The notes beneath the pieces were generated by a model. That model saw nothing but the letters and a program-made list of their open reading frames with translations. It was not told where the DNA came from and searched no databases. Shown here in pieces: positions 18,745 to 29,045 of a stretch of DNA of 64,000 bases. The stretch lies in contig NZ_JASJOU010000011.1 of the NCBI RefSeq assembly GCF_030068605.1, positions 124,001-188,000 of the forward strand, given 5' to 3'. Position 1 is the first letter of the stretch, and every line of letters starts with the position of its first letter. The DNA is from Xanthocytophaga agilis (lineage in GTDB: Bacteria > Bacteroidota > Bacteroidia > Cytophagales > 172606-1). Both the position numbers and the translations under genes were made by a program.

Positions 18745-18925
18745 ATGACCATTATTCGAATATTTCTGAAAAGTGATCGGAAGTATGGTCAGCACCGAAA
18801 GTGATTCGATTTCTGTTCACTTTTTATCTTTACCAACAAACAAATCTAAACTTTTTTTGAAACTACGTTGAACAGATTTCCAGTCATACTGAAAAAGTAT
18901 CTGAAGTGTGGTTATCTGAGACACA
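18745..18925. repeat. Degenerate ~28-bp tandem repeat block (family 2, copy A)
   Basis: About six diverged units of 28-31 bp resembling TGATCGGAAGTATGGTCA followed by a spacer and GAAAG. Positions 18798-18820 are identical over 23 bp to the reverse complement of 51690-51712 in the second block. It fills the gap between repeat copy A and the downstream kinase gene. Confidence 0.6.
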
Positions 18926-18959
18926 TGCTTGGTTTATAAGATGATTTCATCTCTGTTAT

Positions 18960-20810
18960 TCAGGACCTCTTTTTTACATAACGATTCAATTTCAGTGTTG
19001 CTGTTGTACCTTTGCCTGGTTCACTATCAAAGGTCAGTACTCCTCCATTTCGGCGAACAAAATCCTGACAGATAATCAATCCCAGCCCTGTTCCTTTCTC
19101 TTTTAGTGTACCCAATGTAGAAACTGGATCAACAGACAAATCCTGTGATGACATAATCTTAGCTAGCATATGATGATCCATTCCTATACCTGTATCACAA
19201 ATCGTAATGTCAGCAGTAGTCTCATCAGCCATTACCTTTATGATAACCTCTCCTTCCGGATGAGTAAACTTAATTGCGTTTGAGAGTAAATTTCGCAGGA
19301 TAAAGTCAACCATATTATAATCGGCCCATAGTTTAATTGAGTCTTCTATCACTAACCGGAATCGGATCTTTTTTACTTCAAGAGACTGCATTACCAGTTC
19401 ATGGTTCTTATTCAGTACCTCTGACAGATCTACTTTACCAGGCACATACCGGATGTGGTCTATTTGCATCAAAGCCCAACTCAACAGATTATCCAGTAAG
19501 TTAATCATCTGATTGATGGATGTAATACTACGGCGCTTCATCAACTGCAGTTCTTCAACCGAAAATAAAGTATAATCTTCCTCATACAATTGCATGAAGT
19601 TTTGCAAAGACACTAGTGGTCCTCTCAAATCATGAGAGATGATAGCAAAGAAACGATCTTTCACAGCATTCAACTGCCTCAACTGGAGTTCGGAAACGGT
19701 CAACCGCTGATTGTATTGGTGTAATTCTCCATTTTGCTGTGTCAGTAATTCGCTGCTTGCCTGCACCTCTTCCAAATGAAGTTGTATCTGACTTAGCATC
19801 TGATTAATGTGATCTGTCAGTGTACCTACTTCATCTTTTGAACGTACTGGCAGTGGAGAAGAAATTGATTCAAACCGGCTTGCTGCAATCTGATCTACTT
19901 GTTGCGTAAGCAGATTGACAGGTCGGGTAATGGAATATGAAAAAAGAAAACTCAAAATTATGCACAATACAAATGCTCCTCCCATGATGAGCAGGAAAGA
20001 AATAGTCAACTCATGGCGAATTCTTTTGGCCTCCAGCTCCGCTTTTATAATTAGCGTATCCAGATCTTTCTCCAGCTGTTGAGTCATCATCAGAATCTTG
20101 CCCCGCTTCCCAAGCAATGGAGTTAATCCCAGTTCTGCATCTATCTGAGTTAGGTTGCGAAATGATTCGCCATAATGCTTCAGCAACTCTACAACCTGTG
20201 CATCTTTTGAGTATTGACTCTGCAGAGACTGCAAAATACAGAAAAAATGAAATGCATATAGAGTATCTTTCCGGATAATATAATCTTTCTCATACCGTCT
20301 GAGTGTCAAAAGCTGAACCTTATTTATAGAAGTCCGTTCTAATGCATGGGCATAGTCACGCATCTTTCCTTCCTGCCCATAATCTTTGAAACCACGTTTA
20401 AGACATAGGTTTACTGTAGCATTGAAAAGCTTTGCATATTCATTCCACGAATGATTCAGTACGGCTAATGAGGTGTTAATAGCTAGTCGGTATGCATCTT
20501 CTGATTGCGTCAGCGAGACCGTTCGATTTGTAAGAGATGTGACAAGCTGATTATATTCTGTTAGTGAACTACATTGTTCAGATCTATAAAAAGCAGTATC
20601 AGTAAGATCGTAGGCATAGAAGTGTTTTTCCTGTCGTGTAGCTTGTAGAAACAAGCTACGTAAAGCATTCAACTCATTAATAGTCAAAGCCATTTGCTCT
20701 CGTTTCTGATAGAATGAAAAGCTTAACCATATAATCAGAAATAATAGGGTGACAAAGGCGAGATAGCTTACAAGGATTTTAGATCTAAGTGAAGTAAATG
20801 CAAAAGACAT
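18960..20810 (-). CDS. Membrane sensor histidine kinase with helical extracytoplasmic sensor
   Basis: 616 aa from ATG 20810; a TTG at 20840 is rejected. Order: TM1 (~10-32), an all-helical periplasmic domain (~33-270) with the pair RGFKDYGQEGKMRDYAHALE and LLTLRRYEKDYIIRKD, TM2 (~275-298), HAMP (SYSITRPVNLL...), coiled coil, HisKA with His393 in ISHDLRGPL, and HATPase with NLLSNAIKFT, DTGIGM and GTGLGL. The sensor resembles helical bimodular (HBM)-type domains. No receiver domain is present and no response regulator is adjacent. Its sensor is paralogous to that of the protein at 21882-23813. Confidence 0.9.
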   Translation of the reverse strand: MSFAFTSLRSKILVSYLAFVTLLFLIIWLSFSFYQKREQMALTINELNALRSLFLQATRQEKHFYAYDLTDTAFYRSEQCSSLTEYNQLVTSLTNRTVSLTQSEDAYRLAINTSLAVLNHSWNEYAKLFNATVNLCLKRGFKDYGQEGKMRDYAHALERTSINKVQLLTLRRYEKDYIIRKDTLYAFHFFCILQSLQSQYSKDAQVVELLKHYGESFRNLTQIDAELGLTPLLGKRGKILMMTQQLEKDLDTLIIKAELEAKRIRHELTISFLLIMGGAFVLCIILSFLFSYSITRPVNLLTQQVDQIAASRFESISSPLPVRSKDEVGTLTDHINQMLSQIQLHLEEVQASSELLTQQNGELHQYNQRLTVSELQLRQLNAVKDRFFAIISHDLRGPLVSLQNFMQLYEEDYTLFSVEELQLMKRRSITSINQMINLLDNLLSWALMQIDHIRYVPGKVDLSEVLNKNHELVMQSLEVKKIRFRLVIEDSIKLWADYNMVDFILRNLLSNAIKFTHPEGEVIIKVMADETTADITICDTGIGMDHHMLAKIMSSQDLSVDPVSTLGTLKEKGTGLGLIICQDFVRRNGGVLTFDSEPGKGTTATLKLNRYVKKRS

Positions 20811-21881
20811 GGATACAAAAAATGCAAGTGGGTGTTGCAAGCAAAAGTATCCATTTATTTATAGGTAAAATCTAAAAATTACAAAAACAACGCCAGACGT
20901 AAGATTAGCCCTACTTCTACCTCCATTTCTTACTATTACTACACTCACCCACACAAATGAATGATTAATAAAGGGTTAAGTAAAAGAAAAATACTAATAC
21001 CCACTATTTATACAAGTCTTTTATAAAAGAAAGACAATCAGTAGAAAAATACAATTAGCTATCTAACCCCAATTATACTTAGCAACTTTCTTAACACAAA
21101 CAAAACAGTTTGTTAGTATTGAGATAATACAAAAAGTAATATGCACTTTGGATCATTTCAGCATTTTCCTTCTATTGGTATGTAAGATTTGTGAATATCT
21201 CTGTATTTTACGTCCTCTTTATTGGCACAAGCTTATTGTATTTATCACTGAATTTACCTATATCAGATATTAGTCTTACTGGTCACATCAAATGTATTGG
21301 CTGTCTGACTGAAATTTTTATTTAATACTATCCACAAATTGAAGAAAGCTATTTTTGTCTACTAAAAAGTTCAGAAGGTACTACTTCTGTTGGTTAGAAT
21401 GCCTGTCCGAATCATTGCCTTTACCCTTTTAATTTGACTTGCTTCCAGTGACAAACCCTCCCGTTCCTTACATATAATCAATGTTAAGTTTTCTTTAACA
21501 AAAAGGAAATTCGCTATTATACTTATTACTAAATACATATCGCGCATTTATAAAGTCCTATTTCCTCCACTTTTTTGCCAGATACATCAATCTTACACAT
21601 GTTTTTACCCTATTATCAGGATTTACATTTCCTGTTATCACAGTATTCAGGTATATGTAAGAAATATCAATTATTTAAAGCTGTACAGAAGGCAAGGATT
21701 CTTCAACGTATTCAGTAGCTGAACCTTCAACTTTCTGAGCTATTTATACATCTCTATGTTTTCAGTAAGATATGCATACTTTGTTTACATGATATCAGTC
21801 TAAATGGCTAATACTTGCCGGAAAATTACGTTTAAAACCACTTTTTTTACATCCGTCACTTTCTTACACCTAAGATCTGAT
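20811..21881. other. 1.07-kb intergenic region between divergent sensor genes, nothing recognised
   Basis: AT-rich, with no coding-like ORF on either strand, no tRNA-like fold and no long inverted repeat that I could see. A near-match to the -7 box (TACTTTG, one spacer base short) occurs at about 21776-21783. The length is unusual for this gene-dense window, so an unrecognised small RNA or decayed gene is possible. Confidence 0.35.
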
Positions 21882-23813
21882 ATGTTTTCGCTTTATAAGA
21901 TTAGATACAAGCTGCTGCTTACCTTTTTCGCTTTAGTCATAGCATCCTCTTTTATTGGAGGAATATCCATTTATTATTCCAAACAACTTTCCCAGTATCA
22001 GAAAATAAATAATCAAATTGATCACCTGCGCGTTTTACTCCTAGAGGCGAGAAAGTTTGAAAAAGACTTTCTTATCTATGATCCTGTCAATAGCACTTTT
22101 ATGAAAACAGGGCAAAGTGCGAATCTGACAGGACATAAACAGGCACTGGACTCTATTCGGATTTTGCTCCAGGATATAGCACAGAACAGTCATATGTCCT
22201 CTATGGGTATTGCAGCCAGCATTATGCAGATTGAAGAACAGGAAAAGCAATACCAGAACTACTTCTATCAACTGGCAGAGAAAACACGGCAGAGAGGATT
22301 TAAAGATACAGGCTTGGAAGGTGATATGCGTAAAGTGGCACATGATCTGGAAAATACATCTTCCATCAATCAGACTCAGCTACTTACCCTACGGCGACAC
22401 GAAAAGGACTTCTTTATACGAAAAGATGTCGCTTATGCTACCAAATTGCATCTCACTGCCGATCTGGTGTTACAAAGTCATTTGGACCCTGCCTCTGTAA
22501 CTGCCTTGAAAAAGTATGTACAAATCTTTGATCAGATTGTAGCCCTTGAAACAGAAATTGGTTTGAAACCAGATAAAGGCATAAAGGGCAGTTTGAAAAC
22601 CAGTGCAGATGCCATTGAACCACAAATTGCCTCTATCCAGCAACAGGTATACCAGCAAATCGAGAATCAGACATCAGCTTCCGAAGGCATTATATGGACA
22701 GTAGTAGGTATGTTGCTTATAGGTTCGGTTGCACTGGGATTTTACTTCTCAGATTCCATTTCCAGACCTATCATTTTATTGGATCAGATTGCCCAGTCTG
22801 TCGTTACAGGACTGAAAGATCAGGATAAAGAGCTGGAACAAATACAGTCCCCGGATGAGTTAGGCAGCCTGGCTAAAAACTTTAAGCAGATGTTGTTAAC
22901 CTTAAAAGGCAGCTTCCAGGAAGTTTCAGCACAAAACCAGAAGCTTGTGGAAGCCTCCCAGGAAGAAAAGCTACGTCAATGGAGTGCAGAAGGTGTGGCT
23001 CATTTCAGTAATCTGCTGGGACAATCGTATCCAACGATGGAAGCATTGTGTATAGAAGCGACTTCACAGATTGTAAAATACCTGAAAGCAAATCAGGCAG
23101 GTCTGTTTCTGCTTAATGACAGCATCTCAGATCAGCCTTACCTGGAATTAGTTGCTTCTTATGCCTATAACCGCCGGAAATATCAGCATAAGCAAATACA
23201 ACCAGGAGAAGGATTGGTAGGACAAGCGTTTCTGGAACGAGACATGATCTATATGACAGATGTTCCCAAAGATTATGTCACGATTACCTCCGGATTAGGT
23301 GAAGCCCTGCCTCGCTGTATTCTGATTATGCCTATTCAACTCAATGAAACTATTGTAGGGATACTGGAACTGGCAACTTTCCAACCTTTCCAGCCTCATG
23401 AACTGGACTTTTTGAAAAAGATAGGAGAGCGAATGGCAACAACCTTTTCAGCACTGAGCAATACAGAAAAGACCCGATTATTACTGAAGCAGTCGCAATT
23501 GCTGACAGAAGAACTACGTGCTCAGGAAGAAGAAATGCGTCAGAATATGGAAGAGATGCTTTCTACTCAAGAATATTATCAACGCATGGAAACCAGTTTG
23601 AAACAAAAAGAAGAAAAACTCGAAAAACAGATACAACTTCTTCAAAACGAGAAAACGGAAATCAGTACTTCTGAAAACTATTTTAAGAACGCCTATCAAC
23701 AGAAAGAAAAAGAACTGGACGAACTGGTCAAAGAAATGGCAGATCTTAAACTTGAATTGGAAAGTCAGAAATTCAAAGCATTGCCATTCAAAAAAACACA
23801 GCATCAACTATAA
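21882..23813 (+). CDS. Membrane receptor: helical sensor-HAMP-GAF-coiled coil, no kinase
   Basis: 643 aa from ATG 21882, which places a TM helix at the N-terminus; ATG 21804 would add 26 residues. Order: TM1 (~8-30), helical periplasmic domain (~31-275) with RGFKDTGLEGDMRKVAHDLE and LLTLRRHEKDFFIRKD, TM2 (~280-300), HAMP, GAF (~385-525), then a long Glu/Lys/Gln-rich coiled coil to ~640. There is no HisKA, HATPase, cyclase or MCP signalling tip. The sensor domain is clearly related to that of the divergent kinase at 18960-20810. It may modulate that kinase by hetero-association (inference) or act on another partner through its coiled coil. Confidence 0.82.
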   Translation: MFSLYKIRYKLLLTFFALVIASSFIGGISIYYSKQLSQYQKINNQIDHLRVLLLEARKFEKDFLIYDPVNSTFMKTGQSANLTGHKQALDSIRILLQDIAQNSHMSSMGIAASIMQIEEQEKQYQNYFYQLAEKTRQRGFKDTGLEGDMRKVAHDLENTSSINQTQLLTLRRHEKDFFIRKDVAYATKLHLTADLVLQSHLDPASVTALKKYVQIFDQIVALETEIGLKPDKGIKGSLKTSADAIEPQIASIQQQVYQQIENQTSASEGIIWTVVGMLLIGSVALGFYFSDSISRPIILLDQIAQSVVTGLKDQDKELEQIQSPDELGSLAKNFKQMLLTLKGSFQEVSAQNQKLVEASQEEKLRQWSAEGVAHFSNLLGQSYPTMEALCIEATSQIVKYLKANQAGLFLLNDSISDQPYLELVASYAYNRRKYQHKQIQPGEGLVGQAFLERDMIYMTDVPKDYVTITSGLGEALPRCILIMPIQLNETIVGILELATFQPFQPHELDFLKKIGERMATTFSALSNTEKTRLLLKQSQLLTEELRAQEEEMRQNMEEMLSTQEYYQRMETSLKQKEEKLEKQIQLLQNEKTEISTSENYFKNAYQQKEKELDELVKEMADLKLELESQKFKALPFKKTQHQL

Positions 23814-23820
23814 AACATCC

Positions 23821-23867
23821 ACTCTGCCGTACAGACTGGTTTAGTAACCATGCCTGTACGACAGAGT
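23821..23867. terminator. Hairpin between convergent genes, probable terminator
   Basis: ACTCTGCCGTACAG (23821-23834) pairs with CTGTACGACAGAGT (23854-23867) with one mismatch; an inner TGGTT/AACCA stem extends it. There is no long T tract, so efficiency is uncertain. Confidence 0.5.
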
Positions 23868-23966
23868 GGGTTCGTATCTTAAAGCTATTAAGCTGATAGT
23901 ATCCTATCAACGCACCCACCACTACTAATGTCATCTTTATTTTCTTGTAACAAGAGATATCAGATA

Positions 23967-26900
23967 CTATTGGGTAAACGAAAAATAAAAAGTAGTTCCT
24001 TCATTCACTTTGCTTTCGGCCCATATGCGACCACCATGACGCTGAATAATACGCTGCACAATAGCCATACCAACACCTGTTCCTTCAAACTCTGAGGCTT
24101 TGTGAAAGCGTTGGAATACACCGAACAACTTATCCATATATTTCATATCAAAACCTACTCCATTATCGCGAATAAAGTAAACAGACTCATTTCCCTCTTT
24201 AAACCAGCCAATATGAATCTGAGCCACATCTCTCTTGGAAGAGAATTTAACAGCATTTTCAATCAGATTCTGCCATACCTGCCGCATCAGAGATATATCA
24301 CCGCGCATAGGAGGCAGTTCCTCCAACTGAAGATGAATACGATTCCGTTGAGTTTCTGTAGTCAGTGACAGAAATACATCTCTTACCATCTCGTTGAGGG
24401 CAATAGGAAATAATTCCATTTGAGAACGATTAAGCCGGGCAAATGCCAGCAGATCATCAATCAGTTGTCCCATGCGCCGGGATTCATCATTAATAATTTT
24501 GCAAAACCGTTTGCCTTCTGCATCCAGAATAGGAGCATAGTCTTCAGACAGGATAGCAGAATACCCATTAATAGCCCGTAATGGAGCCCGCAAGTCATGT
24601 GCTACCGTGTAGTTAAATGAATCCAGCTCTTTATTGGCTGCAACCAACTGAGCAGTTCTTTCTTCTACTCGTTTCTCAAGCTCCTGATTTAGCTGAGAAA
24701 TCTGACGCTGAGCCTCTTTAATGTCTGTCACATCTATAGATACCAGCATGGCCAGTGTCACCTTATCCGTTTCATCTTTGATAGGCACATACCGGGTTAT
24801 GATGTCTGTCCCAGCACTGCGGTTTTCAGTAGTAAAAATTTCCCCCTCAAAAACTCGTTTCAGATTAGTACTCAGTGTATTAGCAACATCTTTATCCAAT
24901 AAATCCTTTGCTTTCCTTCCAATCAATAACTCTCTGTTATAGCCAAATACATTTAATAAGTCGCCTTCCACGAGCAGATAGCGGCCTTCCTGATCGAAAA
25001 GGCAAATAATAGACCCAGGAATGGTAGACGCAATAGTTTTATAAATTTTCTCACTCTGAACGAGTTTTTTTTCTGATTCTTTACGTTCAGTGACATCACG
25101 CAGCGTAAATAGTACCCCATTCACTCCCTGAATATGTTCCAGGTTCATTGCAATTCCCTCCATCCATCGCCATGTACCATCTTGGTGTCGCTTACGAAAC
25201 AAAAGTTCTATAGTATCTCCCGGATAGTTCAATTCATTCCAGCGTAATGGCTGATCAGCCGGATGGACAAGATATTCTGGAGATAACTTCATATACTCTT
25301 CTGGAGTATACCCTAACACATGTTTTATACTTCGACTAACGAAGGATATATTGTTACGAGTAGACACAATAAATACATCATTACTATTTTCGATCAAAGC
25401 TCTGAACTGCTCTTCGCTAGCTTTTACTCTTTCTTCTGCAATTTTCTTTGCAGATACATCTCTCAGATTGATTACCAAACCACGCACAGCCTCATCTGTA
25501 AGCAAATTGGTAACATTACCATCCATAAAATGATAAGTACCTTTTTTATCGATCACCCGAATACTAATCTCTGATGAAGCACCTGGTATCTTAGCTATTT
25601 GCTGAATCAATTTTTGTACATGGGGTTGATCTTCCGGATGCAGGAGATTAAAACGAGGTGTGCGCCTGCCCTTTGTATTCCATTCGAATATGCGCTGCCA
25701 AGATGGACTCCGATATGTAATTTCCTGATTAGCATTTAGTACGGCAATAAAATCGCTACTATATTCAATCATACTCCGAAATCGACGTTCATTCAGATGC
25801 AGCTCCCGGTTTAGTTCAAGAATGGCCTGTGCATTGTGTGTTTTCTCTGTAATATCCCAAATAGAAACAAAATAAACAGTATTCCCATACAAATCGCAAA
25901 AGGAGCCTCCTCCATAAGAAAATATTCTCACCCACTCCTTTTTCAAATGACGTATCTGTATCTCCTCATTTTTAACCTTTTCGTTACGCAGCAAACGTGA
26001 CATTGGCCACTCGCTAACTGGAATAACATCCCCATTTAAATAAGATAGTTCATAGATAGAGGTAAATTCCTGTATAGTATTTTTGCATTCCTCCATTGTC
26101 TCAAACCCATGCATTTGCAAAGCAACCGGATTCCAGTGCAGCAAGTTGCCATGCTCATCTGATATCACCAGCCCTTCTGAAAGATTTTCAATGATTTGCT
26201 TCAGATTATTCTCACTTTGCAGTAAGGCTTCTTCGACTCTTTTCTGCTCAGTAATGTCTTCTATTACAGAAATAAAATACAATGGATCTCCTGTCTCACC
26301 CCGTTGAAGAGCCACAGTTAAACGAACCCAGACAATGGAGTTGTTTTTGTGAAAATATCGTTTTTGCATTGTATAACCCTCTATTTCTCCATCCAATGTC
26401 TGTTGCAGCAAACGCAAATCTGTATGTATATCTTCCGGGTGAGTTATATCCTGAAAACTTTTTTGTAGCAGTTCGCTCCTGCTATAACCTAAGATGTCCA
26501 GCAACTTTTGATTGATATCCAGCCATTTGCCATTCAAAGCAACACGAGCGATTCCAATGGCAGCATTTTCAAAAACGGAACGATACAAATGTGCACTTTC
26601 AGTTAACTCTACCTCTGCCTTTTTCCGGTTGGTTATATCTGTCAATACTCCATACCATGTGACACCTCCGTCCGGATCTTTTTTAGGCATAGACCAACCT
26701 TCTACCCATATCTCACCTTTTTGCGGATTGATCACACGAAACTCATCATGCCATCTGGCCATATGCAGCTTTGAAAGCGAAATCTTCTCCAGAATCCGGG
26801 CACGATCCTCCTTATGCCATCGTTCTTCGGCCAATGAACCATTATTAGCCAGAACATCCGCAGTAAGATCATAAATATCTTCTATACCAGGACTTGCATA

Positions 26901-27887
26901 AGGAAAGCAAATCGAACCGTCTGGTTTCTCTCTAAAGGCAAGCACTACTCCTGGCACAGTACCTACTAATGTTTCAAAGCGGTCTCTTTCTTCACGTAAC
27001 ACTTCTTCTACTTTTTTTCTTTCTATAGCCATAGCCAATACATTGGCTATAGTTTGTACAAAGTGAAGATCATCTTCATCAAAATTGTAATGATGTTTAC
27101 TATATAAGCTCAATACTCCAAAAGAATCTGAATTACTGGCTATTACAACACTTATTCCACTTGTAATGTGTTGCTCTTTCAGAGAAGGAGAAATAGTGAA
27201 ACGGCTTTCAGCATTCCAGTCATTTGCGACCACCGTAGTACCAGAAAGAAATGCACACATAGCTTGAGAGACAAACTTGTCCGCTTCGGCTAGTTCATCG
27301 GCAGATTGCCATGTCTTAGGCCAGCCTGCTCCTGCACGAAATATCAACTTATTCCTACTGGCATCCCACTCCTGTATCTGAGCAAATTCCATACTTAGCA
27401 GATGAGAGGCAAGAAATGTAGAATGATCAAACAAAGTTCCGGTATCCATACCCTGCAAAGCCAGTTGGGTTAACTCAGTAACGGCAGACTGTTGCTGTAG
27501 CCGGATCTTAAGCTGAGCTTCGGTATCTTTTCTTTTTACAATACGGACAAAAGCAACCAGATTTCCATCCTGCAGTTTTCGGGAGTTAATCTCCACAGGA
27601 ATAAACCGTCCATCCTTATGACGGATATGCCTTTTAGTAGATACAACACCTCCTGTCTCTAACTCTTCTTTGTGCAGAGGTTCCTTTTGCAACTCTTCCG
27701 GAGCTAGTATATCCATTACAGACATAGTCCGTAATTCTTCAAGTGTATACCCAAACATCTGACAACCAACCGGATTTGCATGGATATAATGAAAATTTGG
27801 ATCGCTGACAAATATTCCATCTGCTGCCTGTTCAAAAATAGCATTTGCTATTTCTACGGATACTGGAGAAACAAGAGGTGCTCTCAT
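23967..27887 (-). CDS. Soluble multi-PAS/GAF sensor histidine kinase
   Basis: 1306-aa cytoplasmic kinase with no membrane segment. Seven PAS-like modules and one GAF can be followed: PAS ~12-115, GAF ~130-290, PAS ~305-420, ~428-545, ~552-675, ~695-815, ~823-940 and ~948-1060. Linker motifs such as DITERK or RDVTERK close most PAS units. A coiled coil precedes HisKA (His1097 in TVAHDLRAPLRA), then HATPase with NLIENAVKFSSKR, DNGVGFD and GTGVGMAI. The end lacks a receiver domain and there is no adjacent regulator. The HisKA is of the phytochrome-like (HWE-free) type. Ligands of the PAS modules cannot be predicted. Confidence 0.92.
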   Translation of the reverse strand: MRAPLVSPVSVEIANAIFEQAADGIFVSDPNFHYIHANPVGCQMFGYTLEELRTMSVMDILAPEELQKEPLHKEELETGGVVSTKRHIRHKDGRFIPVEINSRKLQDGNLVAFVRIVKRKDTEAQLKIRLQQQSAVTELTQLALQGMDTGTLFDHSTFLASHLLSMEFAQIQEWDASRNKLIFRAGAGWPKTWQSADELAEADKFVSQAMCAFLSGTTVVANDWNAESRFTISPSLKEQHITSGISVVIASNSDSFGVLSLYSKHHYNFDEDDLHFVQTIANVLAMAIERKKVEEVLREERDRFETLVGTVPGVVLAFREKPDGSICFPYASPGIEDIYDLTADVLANNGSLAEERWHKEDRARILEKISLSKLHMARWHDEFRVINPQKGEIWVEGWSMPKKDPDGGVTWYGVLTDITNRKKAEVELTESAHLYRSVFENAAIGIARVALNGKWLDINQKLLDILGYSRSELLQKSFQDITHPEDIHTDLRLLQQTLDGEIEGYTMQKRYFHKNNSIVWVRLTVALQRGETGDPLYFISVIEDITEQKRVEEALLQSENNLKQIIENLSEGLVISDEHGNLLHWNPVALQMHGFETMEECKNTIQEFTSIYELSYLNGDVIPVSEWPMSRLLRNEKVKNEEIQIRHLKKEWVRIFSYGGGSFCDLYGNTVYFVSIWDITEKTHNAQAILELNRELHLNERRFRSMIEYSSDFIAVLNANQEITYRSPSWQRIFEWNTKGRRTPRFNLLHPEDQPHVQKLIQQIAKIPGASSEISIRVIDKKGTYHFMDGNVTNLLTDEAVRGLVINLRDVSAKKIAEERVKASEEQFRALIENSNDVFIVSTRNNISFVSRSIKHVLGYTPEEYMKLSPEYLVHPADQPLRWNELNYPGDTIELLFRKRHQDGTWRWMEGIAMNLEHIQGVNGVLFTLRDVTERKESEKKLVQSEKIYKTIASTIPGSIICLFDQEGRYLLVEGDLLNVFGYNRELLIGRKAKDLLDKDVANTLSTNLKRVFEGEIFTTENRSAGTDIITRYVPIKDETDKVTLAMLVSIDVTDIKEAQRQISQLNQELEKRVEERTAQLVAANKELDSFNYTVAHDLRAPLRAINGYSAILSEDYAPILDAEGKRFCKIINDESRRMGQLIDDLLAFARLNRSQMELFPIALNEMVRDVFLSLTTETQRNRIHLQLEELPPMRGDISLMRQVWQNLIENAVKFSSKRDVAQIHIGWFKEGNESVYFIRDNGVGFDMKYMDKLFGVFQRFHKASEFEGTGVGMAIVQRIIQRHGGRIWAESKVNEGTTFYFSFTQ

Positions 27888-28528
27888 TGTAAGGGATAGT
27901 ATTGTGAAAATCTATTACTCACTTTGTATAAACCTTATGCATAAAATACTATTACTCCCTGATTGTTGACACAACTGCTCACAATAGAGTAGTTTTATTC
28001 TATCTCTTAAGACCTTGTTTCAGGTAATATCGGTCATAACAAGCCATTAGATATATAGGAAATTACCACAAGGAGCAGGTCTATCTGCAGAATGATCAAA
28101 AAAGGATTAAAGTAAGTGGTAACAGAAAAAATCTATTCATATCCAAACGTCTTTCTGTGGGTCTATTCATCAGAAGATTTCTTCACTAATAAAGCATACT
28201 CATTCCTGGAAATCGTACTGAGTCTGCTTTATGATACCTGATCTACTTATTAAAGTATGTATCAATAGCTATATCTGAAGGATAGCAAGAATAAGACAGG
28301 TATTTCTAATTCGTAAATACATTGATACACAAATATATAATAAATAAAACAAAGTAGTTACCTGATAGTAAGATGATATTAATCATCTTGTTGTGTTATT
28401 GACTAAATAGTAACATGAATATGTATCATATAGGAAAGGGAGCAATGATTAGGCTGAAAATTGGCAGATTTTTACACCAATCACCCGACAGTTATTTACG
28501 ACCTTTACAAAATGATTGATCTGAAATT
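27888..28528. other. 641-bp intergenic region containing an imperfect 14-bp hairpin
   Basis: Divergent spacer between the PAS kinase and the acetyltransferase operon. The only structure noted is ATAAAGCATACTCA (28189-28202) pairing with TGAGTCTGCTTTAT (28219-28232), with one mismatch and a 16-nt loop and no T tract. No ORF or consensus promoter box was seen. Confidence 0.45.
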
Positions 28529-29035
28529 ATGAATGATATACAATTATTACCACTCACATTACAAATGGCTCCGACACTGGCTGCTATTGCAAATGATAAA
28601 GATATCTGGCTTCAGGTGCGTGACCGACTCCCACATCCGTATCATTTACAGGATGCAGAAAGCTTCATCTCTATGGTCATCCGTCAGGAACAACCACTGA
28701 TACGAGGGATCTTTTCTGAACAGGAATTATGTGGAATAATTAGTATTACACCACTGCATGATATTCACAGAGTTTCTGCAGAAATCGGGTATTTCTTAGG
28801 TAAATCATGGTGGGGGAAAGGAATTGCAACAACTGCTGTCAGCCAGATTACACAAATGGCATTTGCTACGTTTCCCATTGAACGCATCTTTGCAGGAGTT
28901 TTCTCCCGAAATAGATCTTCTATGCGTGTGTTGGAGAAAAATGGTTTTATTCAGGAAGGCATAGCCTGCCGTTCTGTAATCAAAGAAAACATACTGCTTG
29001 ACGAACATATTTATGCTCTCTATAGACAAATCTAA
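28529..29035 (+). CDS. GNAT-family N-acetyltransferase (RimJ/RimL-like)
   Basis: 168-aa acetyl-CoA-dependent transferase. The family fold is visible in EIGYFLGKSWWGKGIATTAV (the acetyl-CoA-binding strand-loop-helix with an R/QxxGxG/A-like GKGIAT), RIFAGVFSRNRSSMRVLEKNG and a C-terminal LDEHIYALYR. This pattern is closest to RimJ/RimL-type acetyltransferases that modify protein N-termini or small amines. First gene of a tight three-gene run (next gene after 10 bases). Confidence 0.88.
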   Translation: MNDIQLLPLTLQMAPTLAAIANDKDIWLQVRDRLPHPYHLQDAESFISMVIRQEQPLIRGIFSEQELCGIISITPLHDIHRVSAEIGYFLGKSWWGKGIATTAVSQITQMAFATFPIERIFAGVFSRNRSSMRVLEKNGFIQEGIACRSVIKENILLDEHIYALYRQI

Positions 29036-29045
29036 TTAGTGAAAT

